Part shown: piece after piece, positions 1-7,042 of the stretch
Layout of the letters: each line of letters opens with the position of its first letter
Position numbering within the stretch: position 1 is the first letter of the stretch
Assembly (NCBI GenBank): GCA_003156805.1
Contig: PMHV01000059.1
Span: forward strand, 121,983 to 185,982
Direction: 5' to 3'
Length of the DNA: 64,000 nt
Source of the DNA: Acidobacteriaceae bacterium
GTDB taxonomy: Bacteria > Acidobacteriota > Terriglobia > Terriglobales > Acidobacteriaceae
The notes under the pieces: generated by a model
Told to the model about the DNA's origin: nothing
Databases searched by the model: none
Seen by the model: only the letters and a program-made list of their open reading frames with translations
Made by a program: the position numbers and the translations under genes

Positions 1-1
1 G

Positions 2-376
2 CATCGCCTGCGCGTCGCCGGCTTTGCCGGAGGGAGCCTGTTTACCGCTCAGGCGCTGGCGTCGCTGACTGAAATCACCGAAGGGATTCCCCGCAACATC
101 AACAATTTTTGCTTCAATGCGCTGTCGCTGGCCTGCGCCCTGCGGCAGAAGGTGATTGATGACGCAATTGTGCAGGAGGTAGTCTCCGATCTGGACATCT
201 CCCGGCACCTTTCGCAACCTGGGACTGGACGGCTGGCCGATCGCGGTAATTTCGACTACGAGTCGACCGCGAAGCGGATGGACGCCGATCGCGGAAAGGT
301 GGGAGCGCTGACGCCTACCGAAGCGCGTTCGTATCTGGAGCAGGTGGCGCGATCGCTCAAGAGCTGGCAGTCTTAA
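2..376 (+). CDS. ExeA-like AAA+ ATPase, C-terminal part (5' truncated)
   Basis: This reading frame is open from the window edge to a TAA at 374-376. It encodes the last ~124 residues of a larger protein. The segment containing G-I-P-R-N-I-N-N-F-C, followed by the helix L-S-L-A-C-A-L, is the sensor-2 region typical of GspA/ExeA-type AAA ATPases, and the residues before it (A-L-A-S-L-T-E-I-T-E-G) fit the same domain. In EPS and exosortase-type loci such ATPases precede a CpsD-like kinase, as here. The Walker motifs lie upstream of the window. The last ~60 residues (after V-I-D-D-A-I-V) are a poorly conserved tail. No start can be given. Family assignment is from motif recognition only. Confidence 0.75.
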   Translation, partial: HRLRVAGFAGGSLFTAQALASLTEITEGIPRNINNFCFNALSLACALRQKVIDDAIVQEVVSDLDISRHLSQPGTGRLADRGNFDYESTAKRMDADRGKVGALTPTEARSYLEQVARSLKSWQS

Positions 377-394
377 GAAGAAGTCTTAAGAAGA
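369..394. repeat. perfect 13-bp tandem duplication over a stop codon
   Basis: AGTCTTAAGAAGA occurs twice back to back (369-381 and 382-394). The first copy contains the TAA stop of the ExeA-like gene. It looks like a recent local tandem duplication at the gene end. The rest of the gap to 515 holds only a weak purine-rich stretch. Confidence 0.85.
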
Positions 395-515
395 GAACAG
401 AGACGGCAGGACGGGAAACGGCTGGGAAACAGTGAACGTGGAGTTGGCATTCCAAGCTTGGAAAGGGCGGCGTCGGCGTGATGCGGCGAATTGACGAGCC
501 CAGGGAACCTTAAAG

Positions 516-1307
516 ATGAGTAGAAACTTCGAGCTGCTGCAAAGAATCGGGAAAGAGCAGGAGTATTTCGAAGCTCCTGAAGACGTTCTGCAACCTGCGG
601 ACGAGCCTGCCGTCGCCTTCACTGCGGAAGAAGCTCCCGCGCCTGTTCCCGAGATCGGCAGCGCTCCGCTGGATCTCGATGCCGGGGAATTGGAAGAAGT
701 AGGCAAGCTGGTGCAGCGGGTTTTTCTGCTGCCGGGAATCGATTCGCCACGCTCGGTGGTGTTCGTGGGCACGGAGCCGGGCAACGGCTGCAGTTGGATG
801 TGCGCCCGGGCCGCGGAAGTCCTCGCCGCACAGGTGACGGGTTCGGTTTGCCTGGTGGATGCGAACCTGCGCGAGCCGGCGCTGCATGAGATGTTCGGCG
901 TTCCCAATCATCATGGACTTTCCGATGCTCTGCGGTTTACCGAACCGATCCGCAGTTTTACCCAAACCCTCTCGCGGCGCAATCTGCACCTGGTGAGTTG
1001 CGGGTCTGCGGCGGAGACCTGGCAGTCGCTGATCGGGTCGGAGCGCATGCGGCTGCGCCTGGCGGAGTTGCGCACCGAATTCGATTACGTGCTGATCGAC
1101 ACGCCTGCCATGAGCGGCAGCAACGATGCGGTGGCGCTGGGTGCGGCCGCCGACGGCGTGGTACTGGTGTTGAAAGCCAACTCGTCGCGCCGCGAATCCG
1201 CGCGCAAGGTGGTCAGCGAGTTGCAGGCGGCGAAAGCGCGGGTGTTGGGCGCGGTGCTGAATCAGCGGACGTTCCCCATCCCCGACGCGATTTATAATAA
1301 GCTTTAG
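516..1307 (+). CDS. CpsD/CapB-like (BY-kinase-type) EPS protein with degenerate Walker A
   Basis: 263 residues. The P-loop NTPase fold of the cytoplasmic kinase half of Wzc/CpsD is recognisable: V-V-F-V-G-T-E-P-G-N-G-C-S-W (Walker A position, residues 81-94), V-C-L-V-D-A-N-L-R-E-P (Walker A' with its Asp), and F-D-Y-V-L-I-D-T-P (Walker B). The Walker A lysine is missing: G85-T-E-P-G-N-G-C92-S93, where family members have G-K-[ST]. The C-terminus has one tyrosine (I-P-D-A-I-Y-N-K-L) instead of a Tyr cluster. It should act on chain-length control or export of the EPS, but it may be a non-catalytic scaffold. It sits between the ExeA-like ATPase and an acetyltransferase. The ATG at 516 follows a weak AGGGA. 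Confidence 0.8.
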   Translation: MSRNFELLQRIGKEQEYFEAPEDVLQPADEPAVAFTAEEAPAPVPEIGSAPLDLDAGELEEVGKLVQRVFLLPGIDSPRSVVFVGTEPGNGCSWMCARAAEVLAAQVTGSVCLVDANLREPALHEMFGVPNHHGLSDALRFTEPIRSFTQTLSRRNLHLVSCGSAAETWQSLIGSERMRLRLAELRTEFDYVLIDTPAMSGSNDAVALGAAADGVVLVLKANSSRRESARKVVSELQAAKARVLGAVLNQRTFPIPDAIYNKL

Positions 1308-1365
1308 GCGTGCGGCGTCAGCCGCGCTTCTGGTCGATTGTTCCTTCGGCGAATGTCAATTCGGC

Positions 1366-1403
1366 GATCATCACTTCGTCGATCGTTACTTCGTCGACCA
1401 TCG
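1366..1403. repeat. 15-bp tandem repeat just upstream of the acetyltransferase start
   Basis: GATCATCACTTCGTC (1366-1380) and GATCGTTACTTCGTC (1381-1395) are tandem 15-bp units, with a third half unit GACCATCG. If translation began at the GTG at 1310 this would encode a Ser/Thr/Ile-rich N-terminal tail. I think it lies in the leader. It belongs to the 15-bp repeat set described in the findings. Confidence 0.8.
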
Positions 1404-1435
1404 AAACCAAGCCAACGAAAGAGCCAGCTTCCAAA

Positions 1436-2161
1436 ATGTTTGACAATTTACGCGCTGATTTCCAGGCCGCCATGGGAGACCGCAAGATGGAGAGCGGCTG
1501 GTGGCGGGTTTTGTTTCACGTTGAAATGCCCGCCCTGTTGTGCTACCGCTACTCCCACTGGGTTGTGAATCTCAAGGTTCCGGTAGTGCGCCAGTTGCTC
1601 ATGATTCCGGCGCTGTTCTGGCAGCGCTTCAATCAGTTATTTCTGGGAGTGTTCATTTCACCCGACGCCGAGATTGGGCCGGGACTGGTCATTCATACGC
1701 CGCAAGGAGTCTACATTCCGCCGGTGAAGATCGGGCAAGGCGCGACGTTTCAGTCGGGTGTGTTGATTGGGTCGGGATGCCGCGGCGTGGGCGACAACGT
1801 TTATTTCGGCGCGGGCTGCAAGATTGTGGGCGACGCCAAGATCGGCAATAACGTGGTGATTGTGGCCAACAGCGTGGTGATCACCGACGTGCCCGACAAC
1901 ACCACCATCATGGGCGTACCGGCGCGGATCAAGCTGCCCGGCGGCAAGCCGCGGCGCTTCCCCTGGAAAGTCTCGGCAACCGAGGAAGAGACTAAGAATG
2001 CTGCGGCGAAAGCCAACGGCAACGCGGTGAAGGCCAATGGAACGCAAGCGAAGGCCAACGGAGCCGAGCCGAAGGTGAGCGAGCCAAGGACAAGCGAGCC
2101 GAAAACAAATGGCGCGCAAGAAAACGCGTTAGGTCAGACAGCTTCGGCCGCACGAAACTAG
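1436..2161 (+). CDS. hexapeptide-repeat (CysE/SAT-like) acetyltransferase of EPS locus
   Basis: 241 residues from the ATG at 1436. An upstream in-frame GTG at 1310 would add 42 low-complexity residues and is less likely. The protein starts M-F-D-N-L-R-A-D-F-Q-A-A-M, has a hydrophobic helix (L-L-M-I-P-A-L-F-W), then left-handed beta-helix hexapeptides: I-G-P-G-L-V-I-H, I-G-Q-G-A-T-F, V-G-D-N-V-Y-F-G-A-G, I-G-N-N-V-V-I, I-M-G-V-P-A-R. The H-T-P-Q-G-V-Y segment is as in serine acetyltransferase-type enzymes. The N-terminal CysE domain is short, as in EPS-locus versions, so it likely O- or N-acetylates a sugar. The last ~55 residues are a Lys/Ala/Asn/Gly/Glu/Pro repeat tail. Confidence 0.8.
   Translation: MFDNLRADFQAAMGDRKMESGWWRVLFHVEMPALLCYRYSHWVVNLKVPVVRQLLMIPALFWQRFNQLFLGVFISPDAEIGPGLVIHTPQGVYIPPVKIGQGATFQSGVLIGSGCRGVGDNVYFGAGCKIVGDAKIGNNVVIVANSVVITDVPDNTTIMGVPARIKLPGGKPRRFPWKVSATEEETKNAAAKANGNAVKANGTQAKANGAEPKVSEPRTSEPKTNGAQENALGQTASAARN
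2006..2113 (+). repeat. in-frame 21-bp and 15-bp tandem repeats (C-terminal tail)
   Basis: Three degenerate 21-bp units (2006-2026, 2027-2047, 2048-2068; each reads [AV]-K-A-N-G plus two residues) are followed by three 15-bp units (2069-2083, 2084-2098, 2099-2113; theme P-K-x-S-E). They encode a hydrophilic, probably disordered tail of the acetyltransferase. Confidence 0.8.
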
Positions 2162-2221
2162 CCGCCAGACCGTTATCAGCCAGAGCATCAGCAGCCACAC
2201 CCAGGGGAGAGAGAAAGAACT

Positions 2222-3367
2222 TTGGATTTTTCGTGGAGCGAAGAGCAAGCCGCGTTTCGCAAAGAGGTTATCCGTTTTGCCAAACAGGAATTGCAGGACG
2301 ATCTGGAACGGCGCGACCGGGAAGAAGAATTTCCCCGGGAGTTCTGGCAGAAATGCGCACAGTTCGGGATTCAGGGGCTGGTCGCGCCTCCGGAGTACGG
2401 CGGCGGCGGGGCCGACACTTTAACCACGGTTTGCGCGCTGGAAGCCCTCGGCTACGGCTGCAAGGACAATGGATTCTTGTTTTCTCTGAACGCCCACATG
2501 TGGACGACAGAGATTCCACTGCTGGCCTTCGGCACCGAAGAGCAGAAGCGCAAGTACCTGCCCAAGCTGATCAACGGAGAGTGGATCGGGCTGCACTGCA
2601 TGACCGAGCCGATGTCCGGGTCCGACGCCTACAGCTTGCGCACCCGCGCCGAACGCAAAGGCGACCGCTACGTCCTCAACGGCACCAAGACCTTCATCAC
2701 CAACACGATTCATGGGGACCTGTTCATCGTCTTCGCCAATGTCGATCCGGCGAAGGGCGCGAATGGCGTCACCGGATTTCTGGTGGAGAAGGGAACTCCG
2801 GGGCTGGTGGTGGGCAAGAAGCTGCACAAGATGGGCCTGCGCACCTCGCCCATGTCGGAAGTGGCGCTGGTGGATTGCGAAGTTCCGGCAGAAAGTATTC
2901 TGGGCAAGGAAGGCAGCGGGCAGGCGATCTTCACCCACTCGATGGAGTGGGAGCGCACCTGCATCCTGGCCAGCCATCTGGGCATGCAGCAGAGGTTGAT
3001 CGAAACCTGCGTCAAATACGCTCGCGAGCGCCAGCAGTTTGGCGCGCCCATCGGAAAATACTCTGCCATTGCCAACAAGGTCGCCGACATGGAAGTGCGC
3101 CTCGAAACTGGGCGACTGCTGCTCTACAAGGCGGCGTGGCTGAAGAGCCAGGGACGGCATGCGCTGCGCGAGGCCTCGATGGCCAAGCTCTACGTGAGCG
3201 AAACTACGGTGCAGACCTGCCTGGACGCGATTCAGATTCACGGCGGCTACGGCTACATGGCGGAATACGAAATGGAACGCGATCTGCGCGACGCCATTTC
3301 CGGCAAGATTTATTCCGGCACTTCCGAGATTCAGAAGGTGATCATCGCAGGATTTCAGGGGCTGTAG
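2222..3367 (+). CDS. acyl-CoA-dehydrogenase-fold flavoprotein, candidate aminoacyl(prolyl)-PCP dehydrogenase
   Basis: 381 residues, full length for the family. TTG start at 2222 after GGGGAGAG. N-terminal helices (W-S-E-E-Q-A-A-F-R) lead to the FAD/substrate region (C-M-T-E-P-M-S-G-S-D, then T-F-I-T-N) and the C-terminal I-H-G-G-Y-G-Y and I-Y-S-G-T-S-E-I-Q. The Glu of the medium-chain type I-Y-E-G-T motif is Ser here. A Glu is present at residue 244 (S-M-E-W-E-R-T), which aligns with the isovaleryl-CoA-dehydrogenase-type base. The next two genes are a stand-alone adenylation enzyme and a carrier protein, the gene set of PltE/PltF/PltL and PigA/PigI/PigG, which convert prolyl-PCP to pyrrolyl-2-carboxyl-PCP. 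Role inferred; an ordinary acyl-CoA dehydrogenase cannot be excluded. Confidence 0.85.
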   Translation: MDFSWSEEQAAFRKEVIRFAKQELQDDLERRDREEEFPREFWQKCAQFGIQGLVAPPEYGGGGADTLTTVCALEALGYGCKDNGFLFSLNAHMWTTEIPLLAFGTEEQKRKYLPKLINGEWIGLHCMTEPMSGSDAYSLRTRAERKGDRYVLNGTKTFITNTIHGDLFIVFANVDPAKGANGVTGFLVEKGTPGLVVGKKLHKMGLRTSPMSEVALVDCEVPAESILGKEGSGQAIFTHSMEWERTCILASHLGMQQRLIETCVKYARERQQFGAPIGKYSAIANKVADMEVRLETGRLLLYKAAWLKSQGRHALREASMAKLYVSETTVQTCLDAIQIHGGYGYMAEYEMERDLRDAISGKIYSGTSEIQKVIIAGFQGL

Positions 3368-3400
3368 TCCGCATCTGGAACCCGAAGCTTGAATCCCGGC

Positions 3401-3454
3401 CCAGCTTCAAGTCCTGAGCCAGCTTCAAATCTCAAGCCAGTTTCCAATCCTAAG
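3401..3454. repeat. 18-bp tandem repeat in the gap before the adenylation gene
   Basis: Three 18-bp units: 3401-3418, 3419-3436 and 3437-3454, theme CCAGCTTCAAxTCxxxAG, with a decayed unit before them. They fill the spacer between the dehydrogenase stop and the ribosome-binding site AAGAGAGA of the next gene. Confidence 0.85.
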
Positions 3455-3465
3455 TAAGAGAGACC

Positions 3466-5040
3466 ATGGCATATATTCTCCAGCAGCTACTGAAAAAGAG
3501 CGCGGCTCTGTATCCGGGAAAAACTGCGGTGTGGGCGCGCGGGCGCAGCATTACTTACCGCGAGTTGGAGGAGAAATCAAATCGGTTGGCCCATCTGCTG
3601 CAGCAACATGGCGTGCGCAAAGGCGACCGCGTGGGGCTGTATTTTCCCAAGGCGGTGGAGTCCATCATCAGCATGTTCGGCGTGCTCAAGGCGGGCGGCG
3701 TTTACGTTCCGCTGGACCCGCAGGCGCCGGCCGACCGCGTGGGCTACATCCTCGGCAACTGCGGCGTCCGCGTGCTGATTACCAACGACGAAAAGCGCCG
3801 CGGGCTGAGCTCGGAGACTCTGGCGGCGCTCGAATTATCGGTGCTGACCGCAGGCGATACCAAGTCGAGCAACGGCGGCAAAGTTGTTCCGTGGAGCATT
3901 CTGGCCGAATTTCCCGCAGATCACGAGCCGAAAGTTACGCTCACCGAAACCGACCTGGCCTACATTCTCTACACTTCGGGTTCGACGGGCCGGCCCAAGG
4001 GAGTGATGCTTTCGCACCAGAACGCGCTGACCTTCGTGGAGTGGTGCGCCGAGACCTTCAAGATCACGAGCGACGACCATCTTTCGAACCATGCTCCGCT
4101 GCACTTCGACCTTTCGGTGTTCGACGTCTACAACACCATCGAAGCGGGCGCCACAATGTTCCTTGTGACCGAAGACTTGGCGCTGTTTCCCACGACCCTG
4201 GCGAACTTTATCGAGAGCAAGGGCATCACGGTGTGGTATTCGGTGCCTTCGGCGCTGATCCTTTTGCTGCTGCACGCCAACATCAAGCGCGAAAGATTTC
4301 CCAGCCTGCGAACGGTTTTGTTTGCCGGGGAGGTTTTCCCCATGAAATATCTGCGGCGACTGGCGGAATCGCTGCCCGGAGTGGATCTTTACAACCTCTA
4401 CGGACCCACCGAAACCAACGTATGCACTTACTACAAGGTGGAACCGGCGCGGCTCGAGAGCCTGGACAAGCTGCCCATCGGCATCGCCTGCGAGAATACG
4501 GAAGTCTTTGCGGTCAACGACCAGGACCAAATCGTCACTCAGCCCGATGAAAGCGGCGAACTCTACGTGCGCGGTCCGGCGGTGACGTATGGCTACTGGG
4601 CGGACGCGGAAAAGACCGCGAAGATGGTGGTGTCCAACCGGTTTCAGAAACACTTTCAAGAAAATATGTACCGCACCGGCGATCTGGTCACGCTGGCTGA
4701 GGATGGCAACTATTATTTTCTCGGCCGCCGCGACAGCATGATCAAGAGCCGCGGCTACCGCATCGAACTGGGAGAAATCGAGAGCGCGCTGCTCAGCCAT
4801 CCCGGGGTGAAGGAAGCCGCCGCCATCGCGGTTCCTGACGACATCGTGGGCAATCGCATCAAGGCCGTGGTATCCGCCCACGATTCGACTGCGCTCAAGC
4901 CCGCCGAATTGCAGCAGTTTTGCGCGGCACGCATTCCGAAATACATGATTCCGGAGATCATTGAATTTCTGGAAGACTTGCCCAAAACTTCGACTGGAAA
5001 AATCGACCGCGTGCGTCTGCTGGAGACTGTACCGGCTTAA
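3466..5040 (+). CDS. stand-alone amino-acid adenylation enzyme (prolyl-AMP ligase / exosortase-type ligase family)
   Basis: 524 residues. AMP-binding cores are in order: L-A-Y-I-L-Y-T-S-G-S-T-G (A3, from residue ~164), N-L-Y-G-P-T-E-T-N (A5), G-E-L-Y-V-R-G (A6), Y-R-T-G-D (A7), R-G-Y-R-I-E-L-G-E-I-E (A8), T-G-K-I-D-R (A10). No condensation or carrier domain is attached; the carrier is the next gene. Reading the binding pocket by GrsA alignment gives D-L-F-S-L-A-L-V-C-(K). As I recall, PltF/RedM-type prolyl-AMP ligases read D-L-L-Y-L-A-L-V-C-K, so eight of ten agree. The N-terminus also resembles the AMP-forming ligases of exosortase-A loci. Expected reaction: ATP-dependent activation of proline or a related acid and loading on the Ser47 carrier. 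Substrate is inferred. Confidence 0.88.
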   Translation: MAYILQQLLKKSAALYPGKTAVWARGRSITYRELEEKSNRLAHLLQQHGVRKGDRVGLYFPKAVESIISMFGVLKAGGVYVPLDPQAPADRVGYILGNCGVRVLITNDEKRRGLSSETLAALELSVLTAGDTKSSNGGKVVPWSILAEFPADHEPKVTLTETDLAYILYTSGSTGRPKGVMLSHQNALTFVEWCAETFKITSDDHLSNHAPLHFDLSVFDVYNTIEAGATMFLVTEDLALFPTTLANFIESKGITVWYSVPSALILLLLHANIKRERFPSLRTVLFAGEVFPMKYLRRLAESLPGVDLYNLYGPTETNVCTYYKVEPARLESLDKLPIGIACENTEVFAVNDQDQIVTQPDESGELYVRGPAVTYGYWADAEKTAKMVVSNRFQKHFQENMYRTGDLVTLAEDGNYYFLGRRDSMIKSRGYRIELGEIESALLSHPGVKEAAAIAVPDDIVGNRIKAVVSAHDSTALKPAELQQFCAARIPKYMIPEIIEFLEDLPKTSTGKIDRVRLLETVPA

Positions 5041-5127
5041 TCGCGGCCGGGAGTCGGGAATAAAGAGTTTGGCAGTAAGAGTTTAGCAATTTCCATTCAC
5101 AGACCCTGGGAGGAAGAAAGAGCCGTC

Positions 5128-5403
5128 ATGCCGACTGCAAAAGAAAGCACCGAACCCGCTATTAAAACTCAGATTCGCCAATTCATCCAAGAAAACCTCG
5201 CCGAAGTCAAAGGCATCTCGTCGTTCCGGGATGACGAATCGCTGATGGAGAACGGAGTCATCGACTCACTGGGAATCTTCCGTGTCGTATCCTTCCTGGA
5301 AGAAAACTTCGGGGTGCGCGTCGGAGATGAAGAGATCAACCCGGAGAACCTCAGCAGCGTCGACACCATTGAAAAGCTGGTAACTGCGAAGCTCAACAAG
5401 TAA
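5128..5403 (+). CDS. free-standing peptidyl/acyl carrier protein
   Basis: 91 residues, the usual size for PltL/PigG-type carriers. The phosphopantetheine site is G-V-I-D-S47-L-G-I-F, with the acidic recognition helix after it (V-V-S-F-L-E-E-N-F). Strong Shine-Dalgarno GGGAGGAAG about 9 bases before the ATG. It follows the adenylation enzyme by 87 bp and completes the dehydrogenase / ligase / carrier trio. It should be made active by a phosphopantetheinyl transferase, which I do not see in the window. Confidence 0.9.
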   Translation: MPTAKESTEPAIKTQIRQFIQENLAEVKGISSFRDDESLMENGVIDSLGIFRVVSFLEENFGVRVGDEEINPENLSSVDTIEKLVTAKLNK

Positions 5404-5560
5404 GCCGTTAAAAAAAACTAAGAATTGAAGAAGCGTAGCGGAGTCGCCGCATGCGGCGTTCCGCATTCCCCGTCTCCCATGCAGTGTTCGCGCCGTTAGG
5501 CGAACCTTCCCCCCAATCCCAATTGCAAGCTAGCCGCACAGGTTCCCGGAGGGTTGTCTC

Positions 5561-7003
5561 GTGGGTCATTTCCGTCGTCAGATTCTGCTGAATTCGCTGA
5601 AGCTGTTTGACTTGGGTCTTATGGTGGTCGCGTTTGCCGCGGCCACCGTCGCAGTCTCGGAAACCAACGGCGCTTTCACCCTGGAGCAGTTTCTTTCCAT
5701 GCGGGTGAAGATCGCCAATTTTGTCGTCTTCGCCGGCCTGCTCCTGGTGTGGCACCTGGTTTTTTCGGTATTCGGCATCTACCACTCCCGGCGTCTCTCG
5801 AGCAGGTTTGAGGAGATTGCCGACATTCTCAAGGCGAGCACGGTGGGAACGCTGGGCATCCTGCTGGGGGCGGCGGTGTTCCATATCCAAATGATCACCG
5901 TGATATTTGCGGTGGTGTTCTGGGTGGTGGGCACGCTCACCACAATATCGAGCCGGGTGATCTTGCGCTCCGCGCTGAAGCAGGTGCGGGTGCATGGCCG
6001 CAATCTGCGCGACATGCTGATCGTCGGCACTAACGCCCGGGCTGTGCAGTTCGCGCACAAGATCGAAACCCAGAGCGGACTGGGCTACCGCATCCTCGGC
6101 TTTGTGGACGAGCCGTGGGCGGGAATGACGGAGTTTGGCGCGTCGGGATACCGGGTAGTGTGCAATCTGGCGGAACTGCCGCACTTTCTGCGCACCAATG
6201 TCGTGGACGAGGTGGTGATGGCGCTGCCTATGCGCTCGCAGCACTCCTGCGCTTCCGAAGTGGCGGCGCTGTGCGAGGAGCAGGGCATTCTGCTGCGCTT
6301 CACTCCCAACCTTTTCAATCTCAAACTGGCGCGCTCCAAAGCGGATGAGTTCGAGGGCGACTCCATGATCACGCACTATACCGGCGGGATGATGGAGCGA
6401 CCATCGTTTGTGGTGAAACGCCTGATCGATTTTGTGGTCTCCCTGACGGCTATCGTGATGCTCTCGCCGGTATATCTGCTGACCGCTCTTTCGATCAAGC
6501 TCACCTCGCGCGGGCCGGTGCTGTTTGCGCAAAACCGGCTGGGCCTGAACAAGCGGCGCTTCAAGATTTACAAGTTTCGAACCATGGTGCCCGATGCGGA
6601 GAAGCGCATGAAAGAGATCGAACACCTCAACGAAGTGAGCGGCCCGGTGTTCAAAATCAAGAACGATCCGCGCATCACACCGGTGGGCAGGTTGCTGAGG
6701 AAAACCAGCCTCGATGAACTGCCGCAACTGTTGAACGTGCTCAGCGGCGATATGAGCCTGGTCGGCCCGCGTCCATTGCCGGTGCGCGATTATGAGGGCT
6801 TCAGCGAAGACTGGCAACGGCGGCGCTTCAGTGTTCGTCCCGGAATCACCTGCACCTGGCAGGTAGGCGGTCGAAGCTCGATTTCGTTCGAGAAATGGAT
6901 GGAATTGGATCTGCAGTACATCGACAAATGGTCGCTATGGCTGGATCTGCAGATTCTCCTGAAGACGATACCGGCGGTTTTGAGAGGGTCGGGCGCGGCG
7001 TGA
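5561..7003 (+). CDS. EPS polyprenyl glycosylphosphotransferase (WcaJ/ExoY-type)
   Basis: 480 residues, GTG start with GGAGGG 8 bases upstream. Four or five N-terminal membrane helices are followed by a Rossmann-like segment ([11 protein letters not shown], ~residue 150), then the bacterial sugar-transferase domain: [38 protein letters not shown] and V-G-P-R-P (residues ~285-410). It moves a sugar-1-phosphate from a UDP-sugar to undecaprenyl phosphate at the inner membrane, the first step of repeat-unit assembly. A second, unrelated initiating enzyme (WecA/MraY-like) is encoded at 59.4 kb, so the window may serve two glycans or two steps. Confidence 0.93.
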   Translation: MGHFRRQILLNSLKLFDLGLMVVAFAAATVAVSETNGAFTLEQFLSMRVKIANFVVFAGLLLVWHLVFSVFGIYHSRRLSSRFEEIADILKASTVGTLGILLGAAVFHIQMITVIFAVVFWVVGTLTTISSRVILRSALKQVRVHGRNLRDMLIVGTNARAVQFAHKIETQSGLGYRILGFVDEPWAGMTEFGASGYRVVCNLAELPHFLRTNVVDEVVMALPMRSQHSCASEVAALCEEQGILLRFTPNLFNLKLARSKADEFEGDSMITHYTGGMMERPSFVVKRLIDFVVSLTAIVMLSPVYLLTALSIKLTSRGPVLFAQNRLGLNKRRFKIYKFRTMVPDAEKRMKEIEHLNEVSGPVFKIKNDPRITPVGRLLRKTSLDELPQLLNVLSGDMSLVGPRPLPVRDYEGFSEDWQRRRFSVRPGITCTWQVGGRSSISFEKWMELDLQYIDKWSLWLDLQILLKTIPAVLRGSGAA

Positions 7004-7042
7004 TCCTGGCCGCGCGCCGAAAGCGAAGCTACACCTGGATGA

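Noticed and set aside
5408-6817. 469-codon - strand frame opposite the WcaJ-like gene
   Set aside because: His/Arg/Gln-rich composition typical of an antisense shadow; the + strand gene has clear domains and a ribosome site.
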